A DNA stretch of 53,342 nucleotides from Chara braunii (taxonomy: Eukaryota > Streptophyta > Charophyceae > Charales > Characeae), in contig BFEA01000256.1 in assembly GCA_003427395.1 (NCBI GenBank), positions 1,810,175 through 1,863,516 of the forward strand. Direction: 5' to 3'. Below, piece by piece: positions 34,441-45,053 of this stretch; positions within the stretch are counted from its first letter, which is position 1, and every line of letters begins with the position of its first letter. The notes beneath the pieces are model-generated. The model saw nothing but the letters and a program-made list of their open reading frames with translations, was not told where the DNA came from and made no database searches. The position numbers were made by a program, and so were the translations under genes.

Positions 34441-34589
34441 TCGATCATTCGCTATGTATTCGCCTGATGGAAGGCCGTAACATTGCTTGGTTACTAGTGC
34501 TTGAGAAAGACAAACAAGAAAGAGATAGAGTGTAGACGCTGTGCTGACCCCATAGATGCAGAATAGGCTGAATATGATGATGGGGAATG

Positions 34590-34915
34590 CACAAAACTAT
34601 GTTTACAAGTACACAGTGAGATGACCAAGGACACAGAAAACTACGTTCACACCTGCTAATGCATACGAACTATGTTTGGACATGTTTACACCTACAGTGC
34701 ATAAAAATTGTGTCCATAACTCCACACCTACAGAAACAGACCAAATCTGAGGATGAGATGCACCGAAACTATGTTCACAACTGCGCAGCTTGTTGAACAT
34801 TAGTGAAGGATTGCGAAAGTAGCTCAAACGATTTCCATATGCAAAGTAACAACATTCACACCTACGCAAACCGGAAACAACCAGAAGAAACCAAATTCGC
34901 ACCTACAGTGCTGGT
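34590..34915 (+). repeat. Degenerate short repeat (ACTATGTTCACACCTACAGTGC-like, interrupted)
   Basis: Words of the form AACTATGTTCACA and CACACCTACAG recur about seven times (near 34597, 34645, 34675, 34722, 34766, 34855 and 34894) with irregular spacing. No gene. Confidence 0.55.
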
Positions 34916-35029
34916 ACGATCCTGAACAGTTCGAAGTATAAATTATCGAGAAAAGCAAAATCTCGTTCAGTTGTAAGAAGAAATGAACGAATTAGAGAGG
35001 AGAAAGAGGGAAAGAAGAAAGGAGGAGGG

Positions 35030-35470
35030 TTGAAGAGGGAGAGAGACGGAAAGAGAGAGGGACAGACAGGCAGATTCGGCAGACCAGACAAAAAGGCAAA
35101 TTCAGCAAACCAGACAGACAGGCAGATTCAGCAGACCAGACAGACAGGCAGATTCAACAGACCAGACAGACACACAGATTCGGCAGACAGACAGACAGAA
35201 AGTGAGAAACAGGCCAACAGACAAACAAACAAAGACAGACAAACAGGCCCACGGGCAAACTAGACAGACATCACAGATAAACAAACAGACGAATGGACGT
35301 CAACACACAGGCGTAGTGAAACTGTGAGACACACACAGTCCACAGTGAAACATAGTACACAATGACACATGATGCACAGTGAAACGCAGACACAGTGGCT
35401 CAGACACGCTGGGACAGCCACACAGTCACAGTGCCACAGACAGACAATGCACAATGACACACCTACAACC
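35030..35470 (+). repeat. 26-bp minisatellite followed by CAGACA/CACAGTG-rich DNA
   Basis: Five units of 26 bp (starts about 35069, 35095, 35121, 35147 and 35173) read GGCAGATTC(A/G)(G/A)CAGACCAGA plus CAGACA. The array continues as degenerate CAGACA and ACACAGTG words to about 35470. Gln/Thr/Arg-rich frames through it are shadows. Confidence 0.85.
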
Positions 35471-35869
35471 CACTGCACTCTTTGGGCATCTGCAGATTAC
35501 CGTTGCAAAAGTCGCTGCAGCAGCGCTTCCGCATGACTTATGCAGGAATGAATAAAAGGTTTGGTGCTGCATCATTGATTATACTTCTGTTTGGTACTGG
35601 CCTTCCACCGGCGTCATTGTCCACAGGCCCATGCGGTACTTGCTTGACTGGGCCTGGACTGAATGGGACTGTACCACTGACGGCATGGGGATATACACAC
35701 AACAAATACACAGTGACCCGTACACTGTGACACACGCATACGTAGTAAAAGCATGCAGTGACCCACAAAGCATGGACACGCGAAGGTATACGGAAAGAGA
35801 CAGTAGCATACAAAAAGGGAGAATGGTAGAGAAAGAGAAGTAAAGAGGCGAAGGGGAGAAAACACATAC

Positions 35870-36221
35870 CTGGTCTCGGTGATGGTCAGCCAAGATCGAC
35901 ATCTCCTATGCTGCTTTCGGCTGCTGACGTCAGCAAGTGCGTTGTCAACTCACAGGCTGATAGGAGCTCTGTCATTACAAGCATGGACGTCGAGACCAGA
36001 TAGGAGGGTAGAATCTAGGTGCGCACAATGATGATAGCAAGAGTATGCTCTCGTTAACACTCTGATCAGTGTTTTGTTCTCCTTGGTAATATCGTTGCAT
36101 TGCTGCTTTCCGGACAGCATAGGATTCCTTGGCTTTTAAAAAGGATCTCACCTCATGCCAATCAGTCCGATTGCTTTATCCCTGGCCTTATGCTGTTGAC
36201 ATTATTATTATTATCATCACA

Positions 36222-36293
<72 letters not shown>

Positions 36294-36302
36294 TTATTAT
36301 TT
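35870..36302. repeat. (TTA)n-associated module, copy 3
   Basis: ACATACCTGGTCTCG, TTTCGG, CTGCTGACGTCAGCAAG, CGTTGTCA and GATAGGAG precede a TTA tract at about 36196-36302, in the same order as copies 1 and 2. The repeated GACGTCA is a palindromic core kept in all three. Confidence 0.65.
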
Positions 36303-36829
36303 AGGCAAAGGAAGGCCTGAAAAGTCCGCAAGAGGGACCTTTACCCCAGCGGTTTCCATGATAGGTCTCAGACAATACTCCACGTCAAGTGAAATAAAGG
36401 GGCCTCACCCCAGAAATTCCTAAAATAGGTCGATGCTCTTCTGGACACTCGCAATGAGAGGTTGGGGTCATTAAGAAGTGGCACATCCAAGCATGGGCAA
36501 TAAGTAGTGTGGGTCATGACAGTGGGTCGTCGGTGACCATGGCAGAACATACGGAGCAGCAAGCGTGAGTGCAGATGTGTGTGTACGCAGGTATGAATGT
36601 GGGGTATCTAGGACAGATCCTAGTTGGATGAGAGTATGTTGTGTGTATGAGCCAACAACGTGATGAGGTGCAGCGAATTGGAAGATACCCTGTTAAGGGC
36701 GGTGTGCCACAACCACGATCAAAAGAAAACTAAATCTGACTATATTCCTGGTCAGGTTCATACCTATGAAGTTCATGGATACCAGGTGCCAAATCAAATT
36801 ACCGTTATTTTATTCTTTCCGGTAATTAC
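36303..36829. other. Intergenic DNA, no gene seen
   Basis: No frame, tandem structure or RNA motif that I can support. Confidence 0.45.
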
Positions 36830-36900
36830 TTGATTTATTGTTATTATTATTATTGCTATTGTCATTACTATCTTATTTTTATTATTATTATTATTATTAA

Positions 36901-36952
<52 letters not shown>

Positions 36953-36990
36953 TTTTTTTTTTTTTTTTTTTATGTCGTTATTCTGATTNT
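36830..36990. repeat. (TTA)n microsatellite with poly(T)
   Basis: TTA triplets with interruptions run to about 36952 and end in a T run; position 36989 is an N. Confidence 0.93.
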
Positions 36991-37734
36991 CATCATTAGA
37001 CATCATACAAGGCCGAAGATGATGAGAGAGTATGGGGCATTGGAGAGGAGGGAGACGCTATCACTTGTGATAAAGCCCACCTCCTCCATCCTCCTCCGTA
37101 CTTGTCTTTGTGTGGTCCTCTCAGATACATGCCTCCTGAACTTTATTGATTAGGATTTGATCCCGTTGAGTATCCCTGACCTCAGTTAACGCTAAGGGCC
37201 AACAATCAATTGCATGGATCATGCATGATCAATAACAGGGCGATTGCGGGAGCTCTGCCGGAGTTCAGGCAGAACTCTGGAGGCAGGGAACAACGAGGTA
37301 CGTTACTTTGACCCAATTGCTGTTTTAGAACATAACAGGCTACCATCCGTAATGATGCTCATAAAGGTTAGGAATTCAGGATCGATAAACCCTTCAAAGG
37401 ATTAAGGGATGGACAAAGGTCTTGAATTGTGGGTAGAGAAAAGGGGTGGCTGAGTGGAAATTGATTGATTCTGGATACAACAATCTTGTTGTATGGGCAT
37501 TTGATTGGAGGTATGGATACAAGCTATCAACCTCTCACGATCATTCTATCTATACCTCATCTAAACAATGATGGGTACCTTGATTTGAGCTGGCTATAAT
37601 CGATTGCCATTGATCACACTGATCGTTTTTCATTATGCATCTGACTCTAGCATAAGTTCTTCAAATTTTCAACGATTCAGGGCTCGAACGCCATCGAAAG
37701 CGATAATTTGATCCATCGGTAAGACTTGTGTGGG
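36991..37734. other. Intergenic DNA, no gene seen
   Basis: A segment GGGCGATTGCGGGAGCTCTG near 37240 resembles text near 10460 (CCGATTGCGGGAGCTCTG), so part of this is dispersed repeat. Confidence 0.45.
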
Positions 37735-38415
37735 GGTAAGATTAGCAGGGAAAGCCTGCCTTAACTCCGATGAGCCTTATGCTTGGTCAGTGATAAGTGC
37801 GAGGATCCTTGAACACCCGCCTTATTGAGGGCTAGCCAGTGATAAGAAAAGCAGGGAAATCCTGCTTTATCAGTGACTAGTCTGATATAAGAGCAGTGAG
37901 GTTTCACGAACACCTGCCTTATCATTGACCAATCCGACGTTATTTTCAGTGGTAAGAGTAGTAAGGATCCGTGGACACCCGCCTTATTGAGGGCTAACCA
38001 GTGATAAGAGAAGCAGAGAAATCCTGCCTAATCAGTGACTAGTCTGATATAAGAGTAGTGAGGTTTCAAGGACACCTTCCTTATCATTGACCTACCTAAC
38101 ATTCGTTCAGAGGTAAAAGTAGTAAGGATCCTTGGACACCCACCTTATTGAGGGTTAGCCAGTGATAAGAGTAGCAGGGCAATCCTGTCTTATCAGTGAT
38201 TAGTCTGATATAAGAGTTGTGAGGTTTCAGAACACCTGCCTTATCAATAAACATCCTAGCGCTTAGTCAGTGATAAGAATAGCAAGGATCCTTGGACACC
38301 CGCCTTATTAAGGGCTAGCCAGTGATAAGAGTAACAGGGAAATCCTGCCTTATCAGTGACTAGTCTGATATAAGAGTAGTGAGGTTTCAGGGATACCTAC
38401 CTTATCAGTGACTAG
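37735..38415 (+). repeat. 161-bp tandem array, each unit holding three hairpins
   Basis: The GGATCC anchor lies at 37803, 37965, 38126 and 38286, giving periods of 162, 161 and 160 bp. Each unit is a trimer of related subrepeats of about 54 bp. Each subrepeat opens GATAAG or GATATAAG and closes CTTATC or CTTATT: one encloses AAGGATCCTT, one encloses GCAGG(N5)CCTGC, one encloses GAGGTTTC(N)nACACCTGC. All three can fold as hairpins. It ends about 580 bp before the stem-loop of LTR block D. Confidence 0.9.
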
Positions 38416-38989
38416 CCATAAGATAAGCCTATCGCTAAGTGTGTTTTGGCTCACAAGGGCCAAGACCCACAAGATTTGCCTTTGTCAAACAAGTTCCAGT
38501 AACACGTGGATATATCCTGAATGGTCTTCCATACCACCGCTAACTCTCTCCACACTCAACATTATTCGATCATAACTAACTATCTCTGATTCTACAGAGA
38601 GGGGATAAGTGAGATCTTGCCTCAGAGAGAGACTATCCATTTGTTTTATTTCTTTCCTTGAGATTCTTTTCCACAGGTTGGATTGATGATGTGTTCCTGT
38701 GTGTTGGGAGAAGGAAGAGAACTCATACAGGATAATCCAGAAAAGGGATAGGAATGAGATAGTAAAAGGGATATGGAGAATTACTATGACAGTAAAAAAG
38801 GGGGTGAATTACTATTCACTACCTGAAGCGGAAGGGAAACAACCCAAACAATTAGTTAAGGGTAGAAGTCAGACAGAAGACACAGAGTCTAGAAGGAACT
38901 TTCTAGATCTCAGTTAGGAAGAGGGATGTTAAGTTTCTCTTGGACTGTGTTGTGTCTACAGGTTTCGACACTTCGGAGGACTTACGGTA
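38416..38989. other. Spacer between hairpin array and LTR block D, no gene seen
   Basis: A 72-codon plus frame at 38699-38917 is Lys/Glu-rich with no recognised motif. I do not call it a gene. Confidence 0.4.
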
Positions 38990-40038
38990 AAATCCGTAAG
39001 AATAACAATTCTGTTATCATTTGATAACAGGTCGATATGATTCCGACTCAACTTGCACCATGGCTTTAACACCCACACCTAAGACAAGACCTAAGAAGGG
39101 AACATATAAATCTTCCCCCTGTATCTATGCCGAAGCTGTCCAAATCTCACTCAGGAGTCTTCGAAAATGTGTGGGGCTGGGGTAAAAGGAGTCAGGATTA
39201 GGGAGGAATGTTGTTTTCAAGGGTTTGGGGCGTGAGTGGCATGCTATGAACGGATTAAAGGTTGACGTTTGTACGCATTCTGTGTTTGCATCTGTACGTG
39301 TGTATGTGATGTCTTGCATCTGCACAGGTGTTGGACATTTATGCTGTCTTCTGAATTGGGATCATTTGGGACGACGAGGCACAACACTTGTGAAAGTGAG
39401 ATCCACCGCTCATACAGCTCCCCTAATTTACAAACATACATATATACATATAAATGTATATCTGTGACTAAGATCATAGTTGGTCTGAGATTATGAAGTT
39501 ATTGTACAGAAGTCTGTTTGAGGTCTCGAGAGAATGGGAGATTACAAAGGGGCTTGACTCTGACTTATCATAAGATCAACAAGGGAAACATAGAGTCATT
39601 GTCATAGTTAGTTAAGCATCGAAGACTGTCCGAGAAGTCGACCTGATTAGATAGTCGGTCTTGAGAGTTAGCACCTCGGGGCTCGACATACGGGTCAATC
39701 TTAAGACGTTCTACCGCACGTATGCCTATGCTACGGCGATCGAGAAAACGCCCTCGGCTGGCCCACCTCTGCGATTGCATGTAAAAGCCTTCGCACGTGG
39801 GTCAGTAGCTCAGCAGGGATACGCCCACCTAAGGGATGGTGACAGCTCCCTCAGGTGGAGGTATGTTGTACCTCGCGGGACCCTAACCTGTCGTAGGGAG
39901 TCGCGAGAGGTATAGCACGCGCGCACGGTCGGAGTTGGTATTGCGTAAAGTGACAAAAGAAACTCCTGCGTGATACGACCGTGAGGTCTGACACAAAACT
40001 TACTTCGCGTCTAGGGTGTGAGACCGCCGCGCGCGACA
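38990..40038 (+). mobile_element. LTR-like block D
   Basis: A perfect stem-loop CTGTTATC-ATTT-GATAACAG (39011-39030) is followed by AAAGGGGCTTGACTCTGAC (matching CAAAGTCAAACCCC regions of other blocks only loosely), then the well-conserved end: ATGCCTATGCTACGGCGA, CCCTCGGCTGG, TTCGCACGTGGGTCAGTAGC, GGGATACGCC, GTCGTAGGGAGTCGCGAGAG and GCGACA at about 40033-40038. A decayed primer-binding region follows (GATGCAGTTCTCGG). Confidence 0.65.
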
Positions 40039-40460
40039 GCGGGCTTTGGCGAACTGGGCCCGATGCAGTTCTCGGTTGAGGTAGCAAGCAGCCAAGGTGA
40101 AGAAAAGTCCCATGTGAGCAAGGCCACACCGCGGCCTCCGCCCTGACACCCTCGTCCGCTACCCAGGCATAGTTCAACACCAATCAGACGTCGCCGACAA
40201 CAAAACCAAGGGGGATAGCCCCGCTGGGGCCTCAACCCCTCAGTCTATACGCGCTATTCTGATATCCCTGCGTCGTCGCCACTCGATCTCGATCCCTGAA
40301 TCTCCGAGATGAAAGTTCGATGTCGTAACTAATGGAGCAAGGCCCAAGTCCGGATCTAGTTTTGACGGATACCTAAATAAACCGATACTGCGCGTTGCTC
40401 AGTCCTACCGAAACACGTTTAGAACCACCTTGTTGTCGATGTCGTCTTCCCCTCGTACAC
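40039..40460. other. Retroelement-derived DNA, no gene seen
   Basis: Part (40180-40250) is the reverse complement of the dispersed motif at 7680-7745. No coding signal. Confidence 0.45.
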
Positions 40461-41887
40461 ACAAGTCACAAACAACCGTATCAATCAACGCGTCATAGTC
40501 TCTTTAATCCTAGCTTAATTAAAAATAAAAATATGGTCGGCGATCAAGCCGGTTCTTCTAATCATCAACAGATAAAATCACGCGCGCCTCAAACCTGCGC
40601 ATCCACACACTCTCAATTATAGTAAACCATCCGGTCAACGCAACCCATAAACACAGTCGGCGCTTCGCGCGGAATACTTAAACTTTAAACCAAACCTATT
40701 TCAAGTCATTTACAAAAACCAGGGCGGATACCATTGTAAGGGTATTCGCACTAGCGCAGACCACTTGGTATCATTTGGCATAGATGTGAGACCGCCTGGA
40801 ACTAGTTGGGAGTGTCTGGAAACCAACATTTTCCTTAGGAACCATGAGGTTTGCCACCATCGCATCTGCGATTACCGCATGTGGGATTTGCGAGTCGAAA
40901 AAATATTGGGAGAAGAGGTTGGCCTGAGACTTGCTTCGGGACGCAGTTTTCTTCAACGACGAATATATTTTTTGTTTTTTTTTTTGAGAGTCAGAGCGAG
41001 TTCGCTGCCACTTCACTCAAGGTCAATTGTTAGACACGGATTCCTTCTCACATCTTTGTGAACCCACACTTTGCTTGACCCTATTTGTTTTGGACGTTCA
41101 GAAGAAAAAATTGAGTAAAGCGCGTCTGGTTATGCATGTGAAAAGTGAGATCTGACAAGTCACAAACAACCGTATCAATCAACGCGTCACAATCTCTTTA
41201 ATCCTAGTTTAATAAAAAATAAAAATATGGTCGGCGATCACGCCGGTTCTTCTAATCATCAACAAATAAAATCACGCGCGCCTCAAACCTGCGCATCAAC
41301 ACACTCTCTATTATAGTCAATCATCCGGTCAACGCAACCCATAAACACAGTCGGCGCTTCGTGTGGAATACTTAAACTTTAAACCAAACCTATTTCCTGT
41401 CACTTACAAAAATCAGGGCGGATACCGTTGTAAGGGTATTTGCACTGACACCGCTTGGGACCACTCGGCACCAATTGGCACTAGCGCAGACCACTTGGTA
41501 TCATTTGGCATAGATGTGGGACCGCCTGGAACTAGTTGGGACTGTCTGGGAACCAACATTTTCCTTAGGAACCATGAGGTTTGCCACCATCGCATCTGCG
41601 ATTACCACATGTGGGATTTGTGAGTCGGGAAAATATTGGGACAAGAGGTTGGCCTGAGACTTGCTTTGAGACTGCAGTTTTCTTCGACGACGAATATATT
41701 TTTTGTTTTTTTTAAGAAAGTCAAAGCGAGTTCGGCGCCACTTCACTCAAGGTCAATTGTCTGACACGGATTCCTTCTCACATCTTTGTGAACCCACACT
41801 TTGCTCGACCCTATTTGTTTTGGACGTTCAGAAGAAAAGGTTGAGTAAAGCACGTCTGGTTATGCATGTGAAAAGTGAGATCTGACT
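40461..41887 (+). repeat. Direct tandem duplication of about 0.7 kb
   Basis: Copy 1 (40461-41154) and copy 2 (41155-41887) both start ACAAGTCACAAACAACC and share almost every word to GTGAAAAGTGAGATCTGAC. Copy 2 is longer, partly by an insertion around 41447-41482 that repeats GGGACCACTCGGCACCA-like text. High similarity suggests a recent event. The right third of each copy is the left end of family F. Confidence 0.93.
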
Positions 41888-42480
41888 GGATAATGGTTTG
41901 TTTGATTTTCTGGACCTGTGGTTGTTTTTGTGTGTGCAGGTAGGTAGAAGGATTCTTGCAAAGGAGATTAATTATGCCTATTTGAGAAAAGAAAAAAGGA
42001 TTGTCTTCTTTTCACTTCTCATCTACATGCATGTCAAGAAGGTTGCGCTGTTTTGAAAAATGTTAATTCAGTATGCACCGTAAAATGAATTTAATTCAAA
42101 TAATACAAATAAGGTCAAACGGATTTAGTCCTTCCCTGAGAAGATCCTTTCTATCCTGAATGACCTCATCTTCCTATACCCGTCCAAATGGTTCTCGTTT
42201 TCAACTTCCTCTGACTTTCTTCATCTAAGTTACCCTGAACTTACGAAAAAACAAGAACAATTAAAATCTATTCATGGTGGATACATTCTCGTTGTCTAGG
42301 AAGCATCTGGGGCGGGCTCTGTTATCGACCAAAATGGACCGTTCTACAGGAGGGTACTTTGCCGATTCGGTGATGACGACTCGACTTCTGAGATCCGAGT
42401 CTTGTACTCGGGCGAGGAGGAGGAGTACCCCAGACCACTTCCTAGAGGGAAAGACATGCAACACTTCAAGTAACGCACTT
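41735..42480 (+). mobile_element. Dispersed retroelement block, family F copy 2
   Basis: Homologous to 21480-22240 along its length (GTGAACCCACACTT, GCAGGTAGGTAGAAGGAT, CTAAGTTACCCTGAA, TAGGAAGCATCTGGGGCGG, ACTTCTGAGATCCGAG). Its left end overlaps copy 2 of the tandem duplication. Confidence 0.6.
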
Positions 42481-42610
42481 GACAAATAATCTTTCGTAAA
42501 ACAGTCTGTCATCCAAAGAGATTAGAAACGTATGGAGATGGGTGTGTGCGTGTTTAATCTTCAGTCGGTGGCAGGATGAAATGAATGACTCATCAAGTCA
42601 AAACTGGGGC

Positions 42611-44090
42611 AGTACGACCTGTGTGTCCGAAATTGGATTTAACGCGGCTTTCGCGTTGAAAAATTCAACGCGCGTTGAATTCGCGTTAAACTCCCGTTCA
42701 AACGTGAGTTGGACGGGAATTAACGGGGTCCGGGATGATTTTTTTCGTGGGCTAAAAATTATCAAAAAAAAAACAAAAGGGGTTGTAGGTTTTCTTGAGG
42801 ACTACAACCTTGTATTTTTATTTTTATTTTTTTATGCTTAAATTAATTTAAAAAAAATCAAAAACATAAACACAAAATGAAAAAACGAAAACGAAAATGA
42901 AATGAGTGTTTTTGTTTTGGGTTTCACACATATTTTTTAAGGGCTAAAAATAAAACAAAAAATAAAAATAAAAAATATACGGTTGTAGATCTTTCAAAGA
43001 TGTACAATAATTTATTTTTTATTTTATTTTTTGAAACTTCGTGTATTTAAAAAAAAATCAAAACCATAAAAAGCAAATTGAAAAAAGGAAAAAAAGACAC
43101 ACAGACATACAAAATTGGGCCTGTAGCAGGTTGCATGAGTTTGGTGTCAGTTGGTTGAGGAAACCCAATTCCTTGGCCGCCTGTGTGAATGGATGGAAAG
43201 CAGGCCCTGGGCTGGGTACGGGTACTGGGCCAAACACAGGCCAAAGGCAGTTGGGGGCATGCAACCACCTCAGGCCCAAGACCTGTTCTCGTTCGTGCTG
43301 TGCCTCAGGCTACTGGGGCCTACTGGAAGCTTCCTGGGACTCAACACAGGCAGGCCACTTCGATATAGCAAAGGGCCTGCCTCCACATTGGGCATTCGGG
43401 TGCTGGCTGCATGCTGCGTAAGCGCTGCCGTGCTGTAGCTCGTGCCACTCACGCGCTCACGGGCGAGCAGGAAGGAGCAGGCAGCCATAGCCGAGCTGCG
43501 CTGCTGTAAGCTGGGTGTGGCGGAGGGTGGTCCTTGGGTGCAAGTGAAATCTGTGTGTTGGGGAACGAGGTTGTGAGTAAGGCGAGACACACTCTCATGC
43601 GCAGGCACAGACACACTTACACTTACACACATACACACTTACAAACACACACATACACACACACACTTACAAACACACACATACACAAACACACACATAT
43701 ACATACACACACATATTTACAAACACACACATACACTTACAAGCACAGACACACACACACACACTTACAAACACACACATACACAAACACACGTGCATAC
43801 ATTCATATTCATGCACATACACACTCTCACAGCAGGCACAGACATACATAGATACATGCACACACAACACACCTACACACACATAACTGGGGCGTTGGGG
43901 GTTGGGGGATGTGGGGGCGGATGGGAGGTGCTTCAGGGGCTGGGGGGATTCAATTCCGTTTTTCCGAAAAGCGCGGGAGCGGCTCATTTTCGCGTTTAAC
44001 GCAAATTCAACGGGATTTTTTGGAATTTAACGGGATTCAACGAGAGTTTAATTCCCCCGTTCTGCGTTAAAAAGATATACAGAGTACGAC
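42611..44090 (+). mobile_element. Second non-autonomous hAT-type element with 8-bp target duplication
   Basis: The element spans 42619-44082 (1464 bp) between perfect copies of AGTACGAC (42611-42618 and 44083-44090). The ends are short and imperfect (CTGTGTGTC against CTGTATATC). Subterminal DNA is strongly inverted: GTTGAATTCGCGTTAAAC (42674-42691) has its reverse complement with one mismatch at 43994-44011, and GCGTTGAA/TTCAACGC palindromes crowd the left end. Inside are a direct duplication of about 190 bp starting GGGCTAAAAAT (42749 and about 42941), a GC-richer segment (about 43130-43560) that may be captured DNA, and a (CA)n tract (about 43607-43890). No transposase frame. Confidence 0.85.
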
Positions 44091-44361
44091 TACCTTGTCG
44101 GCTGCATTGAGGTTATTTGTCGTAGCCAACTTCTAATTGGCGGCTCAGTATGATATATTTGTTCATCGAGTTCGACTCGAGGTGGTCGGATTTTATGTTG
44201 ATATTGTGCTATTGGATTCTTTTAGTTATCATTTCATATTGAATATATTCCAGTCGACTACGGTCGACTCCTTTTGGTGTAATTATAAGTTTTTTTTTTT
44301 TTTTTTTTTTTAATTGAGTCTAAAGGGACTAGAATTAATTTTGGGTTTCACTCTTGGTTGA
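44091..44361. other. Spacer with poly(T), no gene seen
   Basis: A T run lies at about 44290-44312. No gene or tandem repeat. Confidence 0.45.
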
Positions 44362-45040
44362 GGCCGTTCTAGTAGACCGGCGTCCGTTTCGTACTTAGGA
44401 GACCAGCGCTCTAATGGATGAACGACGTTCGGGTTCAATAGGCGTTTTAATCGCTCGTACCTATACTACAGTGAGCGAACAAACGCCCTCGGCCGACCTA
44501 CCTCTGCAACTGCATGTAAAAGCTTTCGCACGTGGGTCAGTAGCTTGGTAGGGATACACCCCTAAGGGTGGTGACAACCTTTTAGGGAAGGTAAGTTGTG
44601 CCCCGCAGGAACCTATCCTATCGTAGGGAACCGAGGGAAAGTTGAGTTGGTATACCCGGCTATAGCGGCGAAGGGACGATGCGACCTCGACCGTCTCGGC
44701 GGTTCGTCGTGTTAATTATGTGTCGCCCGCAAGTTGTCTCTATAGTTTTTTTTTTAACTTCTGCGTGACATGGCCGAGAGGGCTCCCACCCTTCATAAGA
44801 TAAAGGTGAGAGCCGATGCGCTCGACAACGCCTACCTAAGAGTGGTGACAACCCCTCAGATAGAGGTGAGTTGTACCTCGTGGACTCTTTGTCCTATCGC
44901 AGGGAGTCGTGAGAGGTATAGCCGACGCGCATGGTTGGTGCGATCTTAGGCTGAAAACGTTTTTAAACTCCTGCATGATACGACGATGAGGTCCGACACT
45001 AATACCTTTATCTCGAGTTGTGGGATCACCGCGCCCGACA
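44362..45040 (+). mobile_element. LTR 3'-end block E with internal duplication
   Basis: Carries the common end (TACCTATACTACAGTGAGCGA, CCCTCGGCCGACC, TTCGCACGTGGGTCAGTAGC, GGTGGTGACAACC, CCGATGCGCTCGACA at about 44815-44829). It then repeats the last part again from about 44830 (GTGGTGACAACCCCTC, GTCGTGAGAGGTATAGCC, TGATACGACGATGAGG) to a second terminal CCCGACA at 45040. So two LTR ends stand in tandem, and the primer-binding site follows the second. Confidence 0.7.
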
Positions 45041-45042
45041 GG

Positions 45043-45053
45043 TGGCGCCGTTG
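45043..45053 (+). promoter_or_regulatory. Primer-binding-site candidate
   Basis: TGGCGCCGTTG starts two bases after the CGACA end of LTR block E and continues into TAGAGGATCTCG, as after block A. TGGCGCC starts are usual for plant Ty3-type elements primed by a tRNA 3' end. Confidence 0.6.
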
